This document shows positions 1-11,030 of a DNA stretch of 64,000 nt, in pieces (within the stretch, counting starts at the first letter, position 1; each line of letters starts with the position of its first letter). The notes below the pieces were generated by a model. That model was not told the DNA's origin. It saw only the letters and a program-made list of their open reading frames with translations, and did no database searches. Where the stretch lies: assembly GCA_013816485.1 (NCBI GenBank), contig JACDEI010000016.1, positions 1 through 64,000 of the forward strand, in the 5' to 3' direction. The translations under genes and the position numbers were made by a program. The DNA comes from Planctomycetota bacterium. Lineage in GTDB: Bacteria > Planctomycetota > UBA11346.

Positions 1-179
1 CCCAGGGAATCTTCCGTTTTCATCACGCGAGCATACGCGGAAAACGCTGAATCAACTGATCTTTTAGCGCCTCGTCATAAGTTCAGATCGACACGACTTA
101 CAGAGAAAAAGATCCGAACTGACCTGCAGCCAACGGTAATCCGGACGGATTCTCACGGGATGTGTCGAGTGGGAGTCTT
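1..179. other. No gene seen at the left window edge
   Basis: I see no convincing reading frame or RNA gene here. The very first bases, CCCAGGGAAT, resemble the outer end (CCCAGG) of the palindromic repeats found elsewhere in the window, so the left edge may cut such an element; this is only a suggestion. Confidence 0.4.
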
Positions 180-382
180 GAGCGCCAACGGCGCGGCCTC
201 AACACAGCCCCGGGCAACGCCCGGGGTTAGAGTCACCAACCAACCAAGGGCTGAAGGCCCGCCTCAATCGTCGTGTCCTTGAAAGTTCCTGTTTCAAGCG
301 GGCTGTCAGCCCTCATTCCTCTCACGTGATCCATTCCCAGGGCGTTGCCCTGGGCTGTGTTGAGGCCGCGCCGTTGGCGCTC
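180..382. repeat. Large palindromic intergenic element, 47-nt arms
   Basis: The left arm (180-226) and the reverse complement of the right arm (336-382) match at 45 of 47 positions. A second, inner pair of arms (about 247-262 and 298-313) nests inside. Each outer arm contains its own small hairpin: CCCCGGGC-AAC-GCCCGGGG on the left and CCCAGGGC-GTT-GCCCTGGG on the right. The only two differences between the arms are these paired bases (C-G against A-T), so both small hairpins stay intact. The element lies just downstream of the isomerase gene that ends at 426. It codes for nothing obvious. Confidence 0.85.
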
Positions 383-425
383 TCGAACGGTGGTCACGGC
401 GTGATCGTTGCCAATCCGGGGGCGC

Positions 426-1175
426 TCACGCAAACGTCTTCACCGCCTCGCGTAGCTCGCTCATCACGTCGCCCTGCACGACGAACTCCGTACCCCAATA
501 GCCTTGATACCCGGCCTTCATCACCGCTGGCACGATCGTGCCGTAGGGAATGGCCCCCTGCTTCTGCGGGATACTACGCTTCGGCATTTCCGCCGTGTGC
601 AGGTGCGCGATGAGGTCGAGGTTCTTGGTGATGTCGGCGACCACGTCCTCGCCCATGCGGCTCATGTGGTAGATGTCGTAGAGCACCTTTACCGCCGGTG
701 AGCCGACAGCGCGTGCGACAGCGAAACCGTAGGAAGAATTGTCCGCCTGGTAGTCCGGGTGGTCCTGGTCGTTGAACATCTCGAAGATCAAGGTGACGTC
801 GGCGCGTTCGGCGTCGCCCGCCAGCGCCTTGAGCGCGGTGACGACGTTGGCGCGGCCGACGGCATCGTCCTGGCCGTCGCGGTTGCCGCTGAAGAGGATG
901 ACGTGGGGGATCTTCGCATCATGTGCGATGGTGATCTCGCGGCGGATGGCCGGCAGCAGTTCGGTATGCAAACCGAGACGGTTGAGCCCGACGGTCTTGC
1001 CTGGGCCACTCAGATTGAGGATCGCCAAGCCAGCAGCGCGAGCGGCTTGCCAACGGCTGGGATGGACCATCTCAACACCGCTGAAACCCAGATCGCGTAG
1101 CGCGCGGTAGTAAGTCGCCGGATCGATGCCATCGCGCCAGAAACACCAGTCGGGCGCGCTCAGGCGCACGGTCAT
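426..1175 (-). CDS. Hydroxypyruvate isomerase-like sugar phosphate isomerase/epimerase (TIM barrel)
   Basis: A 249-residue cytoplasmic protein of the xylose-isomerase-like TIM-barrel superfamily (AP-endonuclease 2 fold), closest in feel to the hydroxypyruvate isomerase (Hyi) group. Visible strand-end residues fit the usual metal site: Glu in LIFEMFND, Asp in LYDIYHM, His in AHLHTAEMP and Glu in YWGTEF near the C-terminus. These families interconvert keto and aldo sugars or small hydroxy acids using a divalent metal. It has no signal peptide. Its ATG overlaps the stop codon of the upstream cyclophilin gene by 4 bp (ATGA), so the two are translationally coupled. The length fits the family (about 250-260). 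The exact substrate cannot be read from the sequence. Confidence 0.8.
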   Translation of the reverse strand: MTVRLSAPDWCFWRDGIDPATYYRALRDLGFSGVEMVHPSRWQAARAAGLAILNLSGPGKTVGLNRLGLHTELLPAIRREITIAHDAKIPHVILFSGNRDGQDDAVGRANVVTALKALAGDAERADVTLIFEMFNDQDHPDYQADNSSYGFAVARAVGSPAVKVLYDIYHMSRMGEDVVADITKNLDLIAHLHTAEMPKRSIPQKQGAIPYGTIVPAVMKAGYQGYWGTEFVVQGDVMSELREAVKTFA

Positions 1176-2026
1176 TTGACGGCGGCCTTCTCGCGCCGGA
1201 TCGACTGGATCACCACCGGCACCGTCGGGCGATCACCTTCGGCGGTGACCACCGCACCGATGGTGTCGACCGTTTCCATGCCGACCACGATCTTGCCGAA
1301 CACCGTGTGTTTGCCGGCGAGATGCGGGGTATCGCCCAGGTTGATGAAGAACTGCGAGCCGTTGGTGCCGGGACCGCTGTTGGCCATCGCCAGCACGCCA
1401 CGCAGCGGTTTGTGCGACGGTGGCAGGGTGGCGTCATAGACGTAGCCGAGCTTCTCGTAGAAGTCCTGAAGACTCAGTGAGCGGGCTTCCTTTAGCACGC
1501 TGTCGAAGGCCTTCTGCTTCTGCTCCATGGTTGAGGTGTCGGTGATCCCCATGGCTTCCATCTTCGGCCGCAGGACCACGCGCATGAAATCGCGCTGCAT
1601 GTACTGGCACTGGGGATGCAGGTCGTCACCGAGCATCGCCATCTCCTTGTCGAGCCCGAGCGACTTGGCGTTGATCTCATCCTTGAACTTGAAGCCGGGA
1701 CCGCTGTTGCCTTGACCGAGCGGGCAGCCGCCCTGGATCATGAAGCCCTTGATCACGCGGTGGAAGATCAGTCCGTCGTAAAACGGCCGCTTGGCTTCCA
1801 TGTTGGTCGTGGGATCGGTGAAAACTTTTTCGCCTTCCGCGAGCGCCAGAAAGGTCGCCACCGTCACCGGCGCCTCGTCGTCGAACAGTTCAGCGACGAT
1901 GGTGCCTAGGCTGGTGGTGATCACCACGCGCGTATGCACCGGCGCCGCTGCGGGTTTGACCGCTTCCTCGGCCATCAGCACGGCAGTGGACGAGAGGATC
2001 ATCAGGACCAGGACGAGGCGGATCAT
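1172..2026 (-). CDS. Secreted cyclophilin-type peptidyl-prolyl cis-trans isomerase with insertion
   Basis: A 284-residue cyclophilin that catalyses proline cis-trans isomerisation, probably in the periplasm. I start it at the ATG at 2026 because it gives a hydrophobic signal peptide (MIRLVLVLMILSSTAVLMAEE) and a GGAG ribosome site lies 9 bases upstream. The frame stays open further upstream but reads as Arg-rich nonsense. Core motifs are present: FHRVIKGFMIQGG, GPGFKFKDEI, LAMANSGPGTNGSQFFINL and GKHTVFGKIV. Between FKDEI and LAMANSG, where ordinary cyclophilins have about ten residues, this protein carries an insert of about 80, mostly helical and charged. It is coupled to the isomerase gene by a 4-bp overlap. 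Confidence 0.88.
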   Translation of the reverse strand: MIRLVLVLMILSSTAVLMAEEAVKPAAAPVHTRVVITTSLGTIVAELFDDEAPVTVATFLALAEGEKVFTDPTTNMEAKRPFYDGLIFHRVIKGFMIQGGCPLGQGNSGPGFKFKDEINAKSLGLDKEMAMLGDDLHPQCQYMQRDFMRVVLRPKMEAMGITDTSTMEQKQKAFDSVLKEARSLSLQDFYEKLGYVYDATLPPSHKPLRGVLAMANSGPGTNGSQFFINLGDTPHLAGKHTVFGKIVVGMETVDTIGAVVTAEGDRPTVPVVIQSIRREKAAVK

Positions 2027-2268
2027 GGAACAGGCTCCGGTACGGGTAGGGCGGCACCGTAATGGACGCGGCCGCACGCACCAGCAGGTCAGTCGCCATC
2101 CGCACGTTCCACGGTGGAGGCGTCGCCACCGCACATTCCGCAACGTGAACAACCGCACGGGAGTGATCTGGCATTCGCCGTCCGATGGTGTATTCCACCG
2201 CCGACGCCCGCGACCGGCACCACCACAGGTCGTAGTCCGCTCCACCCCGCTCACCGGAGAAATCCACC

Positions 2269-2547
2269 ATGCCCAAGTCCCAGCCCAGCTTCGCCTCCCT
2301 CGCCGCTGGCGTCGCCTCACGCCTCGGTCGTCTCACCATTCAGGCGGCGCAACAGGCGCGCACCGGTGCCGCGGTGGTGGCGCGCAAGAGCCTGACGCAG
2401 GTGTCCGAGCTGCTCGACCAGGCGATCGATGCGACCAGCAGCGACACCCAGGCCAAGGACGCCACGGCGAAATCCAAGCCCGCCATTCCCGCCACCCGGG
2501 CCGTGGGCAAGAGCAAGACCCGCAGCGCCAAGGCGAAACGCAAATAA
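2269..2547 (+). CDS. Small basic Ala/Lys-rich protein
   Basis: A 92-residue protein with an Ala-rich amphipathic N-terminal half and a strongly basic tail ending GKSKTRSAKAKRK. The composition recalls histone H1-like or other nucleic-acid-binding small proteins, but I recognise no named family. It is supported as a gene by a ribosome site GGAGA 8 bases before the ATG, by its position divergent from the cyclophilin gene, and by a strong hairpin right after its stop. It has no membrane segment or signal peptide. A DNA- or RNA-binding role is inference from charge alone. Confidence 0.65.
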   Translation: MPKSQPSFASLAAGVASRLGRLTIQAAQQARTGAAVVARKSLTQVSELLDQAIDATSSDTQAKDATAKSKPAIPATRAVGKSKTRSAKAKRK

Positions 2548-2552
2548 GCACG

Positions 2553-2574
2553 GTGCTCAGCCTCGGCTGAGCAC
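2553..2574. terminator. Bidirectional hairpin terminator
   Basis: GTGCTCAG-CCTCGG-CTGAGCAC is a perfect 8-bp stem, extendable into the loop. It sits between the convergent small basic gene (stop at 2547) and fabD (stop at 2581). There is no long T tract, so it may slow rather than fully end transcription. Confidence 0.7.
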
Positions 2575-2580
2575 TGCACG

Positions 2581-3513
2581 TCAGCCAGCCGTGGCGAAGC
2601 CCTGGACATCCTTGTCCGCATCGAGGTTCCGCAGTTCCACCTCGGTGACCGTGCGCGTGATCATGCCGCACAGGGTTTTGCCCGGCCCGAGCTCCCAGAA
2701 ACTCTGGATGCCCGCCGCCTTCATCGCGACGACCGAATCCGCCCAGCGGACGGGTTTGGTCAACTGCGCTTCCAGCAATGCCGGGATCTCGCTGGCCTTG
2801 GTCACCGGTCCGGCATGGACGTTGGTGTAGACCGGCACGCTGGGATCCTTGAACGGGGCCTTGGCCAAGGCGGCGCGCAGACGTTCGGCGGCGGGTGCCA
2901 TCAGCGCGGAGTGGAACGCACCAGCAACCGGCAGGGCGATGGCCTTGCGGATGCCGTGGTCCTTAGCCAGCGCCGCAGCGCGTTCGCATGCGGCCTTGGT
3001 GCCGGAGATCACCACCTGGCCTGGGCTGTTGAGGTTGGCGACCTGGAGCACCTCGCCGTTCGCCGCGGCGGCGCACAGCTTGCCCGCCGACGCCTCATCC
3101 GCGCCGATCAGCGCGACCATGCCCGAGGGCACCGCTTCGGCGGCGGCCTGCATCGCCTGACCACGTAGGCGCACCAGCGTCAGCGCTTCGCGGAAGGGCA
3201 GCGCCCCGGCCGCTACCAGCGCGGTGTACTCGCCCAGGCTGAGTCCGGCGACGGCGTCGAACACCAGTGGCTTGACTACGGTCCTCAGCACCGCGAGCGC
3301 CATCGCACTGACCACCAGGATGGCGGGTTGGCTGATGTCGGTGCGGGTGAGTTCAGCCTCGGGACCCGTGGCGATGATCTGCGACAGGGAGAAACCCAGG
3401 ACCTCGTCCGCCTGCGCCAGCAGATCACGCGCGACCGCATGTCGTTCAGCGAGCTCGACACCCATGCCGACGTACTGGGCACCTTGACCTGGGAATACCA
3501 ACGCACGCCGCAT
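2581..3513 (-). CDS. fabD: Malonyl-CoA:ACP transacylase
   Basis: A 310-residue cytoplasmic enzyme that moves malonyl groups from CoA to acyl carrier protein at the start of fatty acid synthesis. Motifs: N-terminal ALVFPGQGAQYVGMG, nucleophile elbow GLSLGEYTAL with the catalytic Ser, and GAFHSALM with the catalytic His. The start at 3513 is decided by a textbook ribosome site AAGGAGG (3521-3527) seven bases upstream. The frame is open a further 63 codons, but that part does not resemble FabD. The gene stands apart from other fab genes here; it faces the small basic gene and shares a terminator hairpin with it. Confidence 0.95.
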   Translation of the reverse strand: MRRALVFPGQGAQYVGMGVELAERHAVARDLLAQADEVLGFSLSQIIATGPEAELTRTDISQPAILVVSAMALAVLRTVVKPLVFDAVAGLSLGEYTALVAAGALPFREALTLVRLRGQAMQAAAEAVPSGMVALIGADEASAGKLCAAAANGEVLQVANLNSPGQVVISGTKAACERAAALAKDHGIRKAIALPVAGAFHSALMAPAAERLRAALAKAPFKDPSVPVYTNVHAGPVTKASEIPALLEAQLTKPVRWADSVVAMKAAGIQSFWELGPGKTLCGMITRTVTEVELRNLDADKDVQGFATAG

Positions 3514-3849
3514 TGCAGCTCCTCCTTGGTGGAAGGGCACGTCTCTAGCCGGTTCCCTGGGCTTATCCAGACAGCGAGGACGGAGCTTACGTGATGCTCT
3601 TGAACAGCCTATTGACGAACGGGGTAGGGGTAGGGTGGAGCAGTAGTGTCTGTCCGCTGCTCGCAATGCCTGGGGCGCGGTGCGCATCGCCCAGGTCCTC
3701 ATCTACAATACTACCCACCTCTCGCCCCTGGTTGGAATTGTGCGTATTGGAGCGCCATCGCGCCATTTTGATGGCACAGAGCATATCGACACAACACACA
3801 TCGATTGACCCGATACCATTGCAGGGAGAATCACACCTGGATGGTCGAC
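3514..3849. other. AT-richer intergenic stretch, no clear gene
   Basis: After the fabD ribosome site this stretch is clearly poorer in G+C than its surroundings. The base composition change continues into the 174-residue gene at 3850-4374. One GTG-initiated frame (3587-3853) has no ribosome site and unlikely composition, so I do not call it. Confidence 0.5.
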
Positions 3850-4374
3850 TCACGGATTCTTTTTCTTGCCTTTATCCGTTACCTGAAACAGCACGTAATC
3901 GATGGACTGCCCATCTACATTGAGAAGGAAAGTGACTTCAGCGACTTCAGTAAGAATCTCCTTACGTCTCACTCCCAGATCGTAAACTTGCCCGGCAAAT
4001 GCTTTACAGATCGCATCGATGCTCGCATCTCCACTCACCGGTTTCCCGTTCACGGAAACCGTTACCGATCCATCTGCCACCTCTTGCATCCGCGCGCCAA
4101 CCAGAAAGACCCGCTTATCAGTGCCGATGCTGAACACCAATCTACTGTCCAACGTCGAATGATAACCAAAGTCGTTATAACTAACTCCGAGTTCGCCCAG
4201 CTTAAGAACGCGCGCGCGCAATTCATCTATCAGCAAATCATTCCCTACGATAGCACCATTTACCGACAACCTTCCTTCGGTGAAGACCATCGAGAGTTTG
4301 GGTGATTCGGCTCCGGGTGTTTTTGTGTACAAGGTAAGGAAGATCAACAACAAGGTAGAAAGCAAAATTCGCAT
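3850..4374 (-). CDS. Secreted hypothetical protein, 174 aa
   Basis: The protein begins with a clear signal peptide (MRILLSTLLLIFLTLYTKTPGAES) and is therefore exported. The mature part of about 150 residues looks like a small mixed alpha/beta domain: MVFTEGRLSVNG near its start, a helix DELRARVLKLGELG and repeated short strands such as GSVTVSVNGKPVSG. The C-terminus is lysine-rich (DKGKKKNP). I recognise no family. It follows the kinase-SUMF1 gene on the same strand after 30 bp, so the two may be co-transcribed. Its G+C content is lower than its neighbours', which may mean recent acquisition. Confidence 0.7.
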   Translation of the reverse strand: MRILLSTLLLIFLTLYTKTPGAESPKLSMVFTEGRLSVNGAIVGNDLLIDELRARVLKLGELGVSYNDFGYHSTLDSRLVFSIGTDKRVFLVGARMQEVADGSVTVSVNGKPVSGDASIDAICKAFAGQVYDLGVRRKEILTEVAEVTFLLNVDGQSIDYVLFQVTDKGKKKNP

Positions 4375-4404
4375 GAGTTCTTCTCCCCAGTCTGGATATA
4401 TCAG

Positions 4405-6987
<2,583 letters not shown>

Positions 6988-7100
6988 CGTTCATCCAGCA
7001 GGGACGCGCGGACCGACCGGATGCTTTCCCTCTTCATGGCATCAGCAACGGGAAAGTCGCGCACACTCGCTGGAATTCCACGGAATGGATCGCTGTTGGC

Positions 7101-7138
7101 CGCCGCCCATCGCAGCCCATCGCAGCCCATCTCAGCCC
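7101..7138. repeat. 10-bp tandem repeat upstream of the kinase gene
   Basis: About three and a half copies of CGCAGCCCAT lie between the kinase start and the small gene ending at 7176. No facing reverse-complement array is visible nearby. Confidence 0.6.
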
Positions 7139-7175
7139 TTCCCGGCGCGAATCACTCGATTTCCGTCGGCGGCAA

Positions 7176-7475
7176 TCAGCGACCAATGGCGCGCACGCGT
7201 TCCTTCTGCCCAGGATCTTCCGGCGGGTCGTCGGCACGGGCGTCCTCATCCGGGTCCAGGCTGGTGCGCACCGACTCCGGAGCGAAGCCATGTTCGGCCA
7301 GGACTTCACGCACGCGGCGCTCGCTCAGACCTTCGCCCATCACCACCGCGGCGTGGTCGCCGCGCACGAAACGCACGCGCCGGCTCTTGGCCAAGGTCGC
7401 CACCGCCAGCAGCAGGCGCAGCTTGTCCTGCTTGCCCAGTGGGCGGGCGAAGTCGACGTCGAGGCGCATGGACAT
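7176..7475 (-). CDS. Small hypothetical protein, 99 aa
   Basis: A soluble-looking protein with an ordered N-terminal 70 residues (RPLGKQDKLRLLLAVATLAK, then a short beta pair VRFVRGDHAAVVMGEG, then the helix SERRVREVLAEHGF) and an acidic, probably disordered tail rich in Asp, Glu and Pro. I do not recognise the family. The alternation of a helix, a beta hairpin and a second helix looks like a real fold rather than a random frame. No good ribosome site is visible at either of the two possible starts (7475 or 7469). It is divergent from the FHA gene and upstream of the kinase gene on the same strand. Confidence 0.6.
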   Translation of the reverse strand: MSMRLDVDFARPLGKQDKLRLLLAVATLAKSRRVRFVRGDHAAVVMGEGLSERRVREVLAEHGFAPESVRTSLDPDEDARADDPPEDPGQKERVRAIGR

Positions 7476-7496
7476 GGGGAGAACGTGGGGCCGGTG

Positions 7497-7605
7497 CGGA
7501 AGTCCGGAAGTCCGGAAGTCCGGAAGTCGGACACCCGCCGCGGTCCATCAACCACATGGTTGGTCAGGCCCCCCACTACAGGGAACCTCCGGACTTCCGG
7601 ACTCT
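7497..7605. repeat. 8-bp tandem array facing its reverse complement
   Basis: Four copies of CGGAAGTC (7497-7528) are followed about 60 bp later by roughly two copies of the reverse complement (7588-7605, TCCGGACTTCCGGACT). The whole could fold into a long hairpin. It sits in the gap between the divergent 99-residue gene and the FHA gene and belongs to the same structural class as the arrays at 52.7, 58.2 and 63.6 kb. Confidence 0.75.
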
Positions 7606-7695
7606 TCCCGCGTGCCACACCCCCAGGCGCTTACACGGCCCCGGCTTGCCTGCCTTAGTCGGAAATCGAAGGTGCGGCCTTCCCCGGAGTCCGCG

Positions 7696-8640
7696 ATGAT
7701 CCTGCGCCTGCAGCACCAGCGCCCTGATGGCGAGATCGATTCGTACCACCTCAAGCCCGGTCGGCGTTACCACATCGGTCGTGGTTCGGCCTGTGAGGTG
7801 CGCATCCTCGACCTCAAGCTCAGCCGCAAGCACTGTGCGCTGGAGTTCGGCGACAAGGGTTGGCAAGCGGTCGACCTGATGAGCACCAACGGCTGCACGC
7901 TCGATGGCGAACAGATCGTCGGCAACATCCCGGTGCAGACCGGATCGGTGCTCGAAGCCGGACAGACCAAGCTCACCGTCGCTGCGATCTTCGACCCGGC
8001 GGCCGAAGAGGCGCCTGCGGTCGCCGTGGCGGCGGCCGGTGGAGCGTCCCGTGCCGCAGCACGTAAGGATCACGACCACGATCACGACCATACCGAGACC
8101 ACCGCGCCCGAACCAATTCTTGAGCAGGAACCCCTGCCCGACGGCCCGGCCAACGCCCCGGCCAAGGCGGCGAGCAACGCCGGCAACGCATGGGAACCAG
8201 AGCCCGGCTCCGACGCCTTCACCAAGACCGACGCGCTGATCCCGCATCCTGGCTCCAATCCTTCGCCGATCCGCGGTGCCACCGCGATCCCGGCCACACC
8301 CGCCGCCAAGCCGCTGACCCGTCCGCCGACTGGCGAAGTGCGTCGCCCGACCGCGGTATTCCGCGCCGAGGATATGCGCCCCGACGACGACCAGGACACG
8401 CTCGCTACGCGCCTGCATGCACCGGAAGCGTCCAAGGCTCCGCCCGCACCCGTGGCCCCACCGGCTCCGGTCGCCCCCAGCACCACGCCCGGCACCGACG
8501 TGCAGGAACGCACCTTCTACATCACCGTGCTCGGCCGCCGCGTCGGCCCCCTCACCCGTGCGGCGGCGCGCGAATTGAAAGCACGCGAGCTGAAGGGCAC
8601 GCTGACCACTACAGATCTGGAACAATACCCGCTCGGCTGA
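7696..8640 (+). CDS. FHA domain protein
   Basis: A 314-residue cytoplasmic protein. The N-terminal 95 residues form a forkhead-associated domain that binds phosphothreonine peptides: RRYHIGRGSACEVRI, LKLSRKHCALEF and DLMSTNGCTLDGEQI are the canonical phospho-recognition loops. A long low-complexity linker rich in Ala, Pro and Asp, with a His/Asp run (DHDHDHDHT), follows. The last 45 residues are a small conserved-looking segment (ERTFYITVLGRRVGPL). I start it at the ATG at 7696, preceded by GGAG; the frame is open upstream, but that part runs over the repeat array and an opposing gene. The nearby Ser/Thr kinase is a natural phospho-donor, though that pairing is inferred. Confidence 0.88.
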   Translation: MILRLQHQRPDGEIDSYHLKPGRRYHIGRGSACEVRILDLKLSRKHCALEFGDKGWQAVDLMSTNGCTLDGEQIVGNIPVQTGSVLEAGQTKLTVAAIFDPAAEEAPAVAVAAAGGASRAAARKDHDHDHDHTETTAPEPILEQEPLPDGPANAPAKAASNAGNAWEPEPGSDAFTKTDALIPHPGSNPSPIRGATAIPATPAAKPLTRPPTGEVRRPTAVFRAEDMRPDDDQDTLATRLHAPEASKAPPAPVAPPAPVAPSTTPGTDVQERTFYITVLGRRVGPLTRAAARELKARELKGTLTTTDLEQYPLG

Positions 8641-8821
8641 GCCGGATTCCGGCAGTGCGACGTACGAGGTGCGAAAGAGAGCACCAAGCGACGACGACGC
8701 ATCGCCGAATCACCACGCGGGCGCAGACTCGCCCTAGAAAACGCAACAGAAGTTCCGCCACGAGGCCAGGGCGTCCGAGCATCAGCCACCCCCTAGCCTC
8801 CCGTGCGGTCGGCTGCACCAT

Positions 8822-11026
8822 GTGCCCGCCCCGATGACCACCGCCCGCCGCGCGTCACTGTCCGCCTGTCTGCCGTTGGTGGGAGCGCTCGCGGCCCTCA
8901 TCGCGGGCGAGGCACCGCCGCTGACTGGCACCAGTAAGACGCCGCCCCGCATCGAAGCACCGAACTTGGAGTTCGACACCGATGGTTCGGTGATCGCTCC
9001 GCGCGGCTTCGTCGCGCACATGGGCGACAAGGTCCTGCTCGGCGACGCGCTGCGCTACCACCAGAAACACGACGACCTCTATGCCACCGGCAAGGTGGTG
9101 CTGGTGCTGCCTGGTGTGCGTCTGCACGCCGAGCGCCTCGGTCTGCATCCGCAGGCCGAGAGCGGCGAGGGCTGGGAGGTCGAGGCTTTCATCGAACATG
9201 CCGGTCGGCGCATAACCATCCGCGCTGCCCACGTGCACATCGACCGTACGGTGCTGCGCTTCGACGGGGTGCGCGGCATTGCCGGCCACGGAGGCGTGAT
9301 GTCGGTCAGCGCGACGTCGGCGCGGGTGTACCTGCGCGACAAACCCGCCGAGGACCGTGACGGCTTCGAACGTCAGGTCGAAGGCATCGAACTGATCAGC
9401 CCCACCATCCGCGCCGCCGGCATCCCGGTGTTCTGGCTGCCGTACCTCTACCGCGACTTCTACTTCGATTACCCGTGGACGCGTTACGAAGGTGGCAAGA
9501 CCCGACGCATGGGTTACTATGTGCGCGCTTGGCTCGGCACCAGCCTGCCGGAGGCGTTCGGTTGGCACTCGCGCATCCAGGCCCGCGGCGATCTGTACTC
9601 GCAAAACGGCGAAGGCTGGGGCGTGCGTGCGGCGTGGCGCAACGCCAACTACGGCAAAGGCGAGGTGTCGTGGTTCGAGGTGCCGCACGAGATCGTCAAA
9701 GGTGGACCGGACGACCTGCAATCCATCGTCACGCGCCGCGCGGCGGTGTTTGATGCGGAACAACAACTCCACGCCTTCGGTGGTGCGTTGTACGCCCGCT
9801 GGGTCGAACTGCCGGATGCCGACCCGCCTTTTGGTGCCGATCCCGCCGAGCCGTGGGACGAGCGCTTCCGTGCCGACTACCTGCGCGACGACCTTGAGCA
9901 CCGGCCGTTCGCGCGACGCGGTGTCACCGCGACCTGGGGCAGCAGCCTGGGCACCGTGACGCTCGACACCGAACGACGAGCGCATCCCGATCAGCCGCTC
10001 ACCGACCGCCTGTGGGGCGTGCAGGTGCAGGTGCCGCGCATCCAAGTGGCCGGCCCGCTGCACGTGGGCGGCAGCGGTTGGAGCGAAAGCCTGGAGAACC
10101 ACCTGAGCGATGACGCGGCGGTGCGCACCTCGTTCGCTGGCACCGCTTCGGCGATGAAATGGTTCGGCCCGCTGGGCGTCGACCTCGGCGGCGGAGTCAA
10201 CGGTCTGGCCTACCAGGATGCCCAGCTGGGCGGCGTCGAGGTGGACGACGAATTGCGCATGGTGCCGCTCGCCACCGCTGGCATGCGCATGCGCTTCGTC
10301 GGTGATTGGGGTGACGGACTGAGCCACGTGTTCACGCCGCGCATCGGCGTCGAACTCTATCAGGAAGGCGAGGGCGACGTGCTCTCGCCCTGGGTCTTCG
10401 GCGACCCGCGCGACCGTCTGGATGAGGACGTCCATCTCTTCACCACCGGCTTCGACACCAGCATCGCCGGCAAACATGCGCAGTGGCGCGCCAGTGCGGT
10501 GGCCCGCTGGGCGATGCGCAAGCGTGACCGTTTCTACGACGACGTGGTGCTCGGCGAGCAGGAGGCCGACAGCGCGCTGTACGACGTGGTCGCCTCGTTG
10601 GAAGGCCAGCCGATCGCGACGCTCAGGCTCTCCGGCTCGCTGTCCTACGACGCGCAGCGCGAGGACTGGCGGAGCTTCGATGTCGGCACCTCGTGGGTGA
10701 CGACCAGGTGGATGGCCGTGCGTTATACCGGCACGCTCATCCCCGACACCCTCACCGACGAACACCACTGGCAGCACCGGCCGGGCCTGACCATGATCGC
10801 CAACCGTTACCGCTTCGACGGCGACGTGACCTTCCGTCCCGGCGGCGACGTGGTCGATCAATGGCTGGCGCAACTCACCCGGCGCATGGTCGATGGCGAT
10901 CTGACCCTGACCTATGAGCTGGTGCGCGCCGAGGACGGCCACATCTACGATCGCCGCTTCGGCGTCGGTTTCACCATGACCATCGGCGGCGCACCGGGTG
11001 CCGACCCTGGTGTTGGCGGGCGCTGA
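8822..11026 (+). CDS. lptD: LptD-like outer-membrane LPS assembly protein
   Basis: A protein of about 730 residues with a short signal peptide (LSACLPLVGALAALIAGEA), a periplasmic OstA/LptA-like beta-taco region (about 40-150: LEFDTDGSVIAPRGFVAHMG, then LLGDALRYHQKHDDLYATGK) and a long aromatic-rich C-terminal part consistent with the LptD beta-barrel (IPVFWLPYLYRDFYFDYPWT). LptD inserts lipopolysaccharide into the outer leaflet. The start may be GTG at 8822 or ATG at 8834; neither has a clear ribosome site. Length is close to the usual 750-800. Four bases separate it from the next gene, so they form an operon. A 773-residue open frame on the opposite strand is a by-product of high G+C. Confidence 0.82.
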   Translation: MPAPMTTARRASLSACLPLVGALAALIAGEAPPLTGTSKTPPRIEAPNLEFDTDGSVIAPRGFVAHMGDKVLLGDALRYHQKHDDLYATGKVVLVLPGVRLHAERLGLHPQAESGEGWEVEAFIEHAGRRITIRAAHVHIDRTVLRFDGVRGIAGHGGVMSVSATSARVYLRDKPAEDRDGFERQVEGIELISPTIRAAGIPVFWLPYLYRDFYFDYPWTRYEGGKTRRMGYYVRAWLGTSLPEAFGWHSRIQARGDLYSQNGEGWGVRAAWRNANYGKGEVSWFEVPHEIVKGGPDDLQSIVTRRAAVFDAEQQLHAFGGALYARWVELPDADPPFGADPAEPWDERFRADYLRDDLEHRPFARRGVTATWGSSLGTVTLDTERRAHPDQPLTDRLWGVQVQVPRIQVAGPLHVGGSGWSESLENHLSDDAAVRTSFAGTASAMKWFGPLGVDLGGGVNGLAYQDAQLGGVEVDDELRMVPLATAGMRMRFVGDWGDGLSHVFTPRIGVELYQEGEGDVLSPWVFGDPRDRLDEDVHLFTTGFDTSIAGKHAQWRASAVARWAMRKRDRFYDDVVLGEQEADSALYDVVASLEGQPIATLRLSGSLSYDAQREDWRSFDVGTSWVTTRWMAVRYTGTLIPDTLTDEHHWQHRPGLTMIANRYRFDGDVTFRPGGDVVDQWLAQLTRRMVDGDLTLTYELVRAEDGHIYDRRFGVGFTMTIGGAPGADPGVGGR

Positions 11027-11030
11027 GCAC

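Noticed and set aside
3587..3853. 88-residue GTG frame overlapping the 174-aa gene stop by 4 bp
   Set aside because: The overlap looks like coupling, but there is no ribosome site and the protein is Cys/His/Pro-mixed without any ordered segment.
7021..7695. N-terminal extension of the FHA protein
   Set aside because: The frame is open, but it runs through an opposing gene and a tandem array; the FHA fold and a ribosome site start at 7696.
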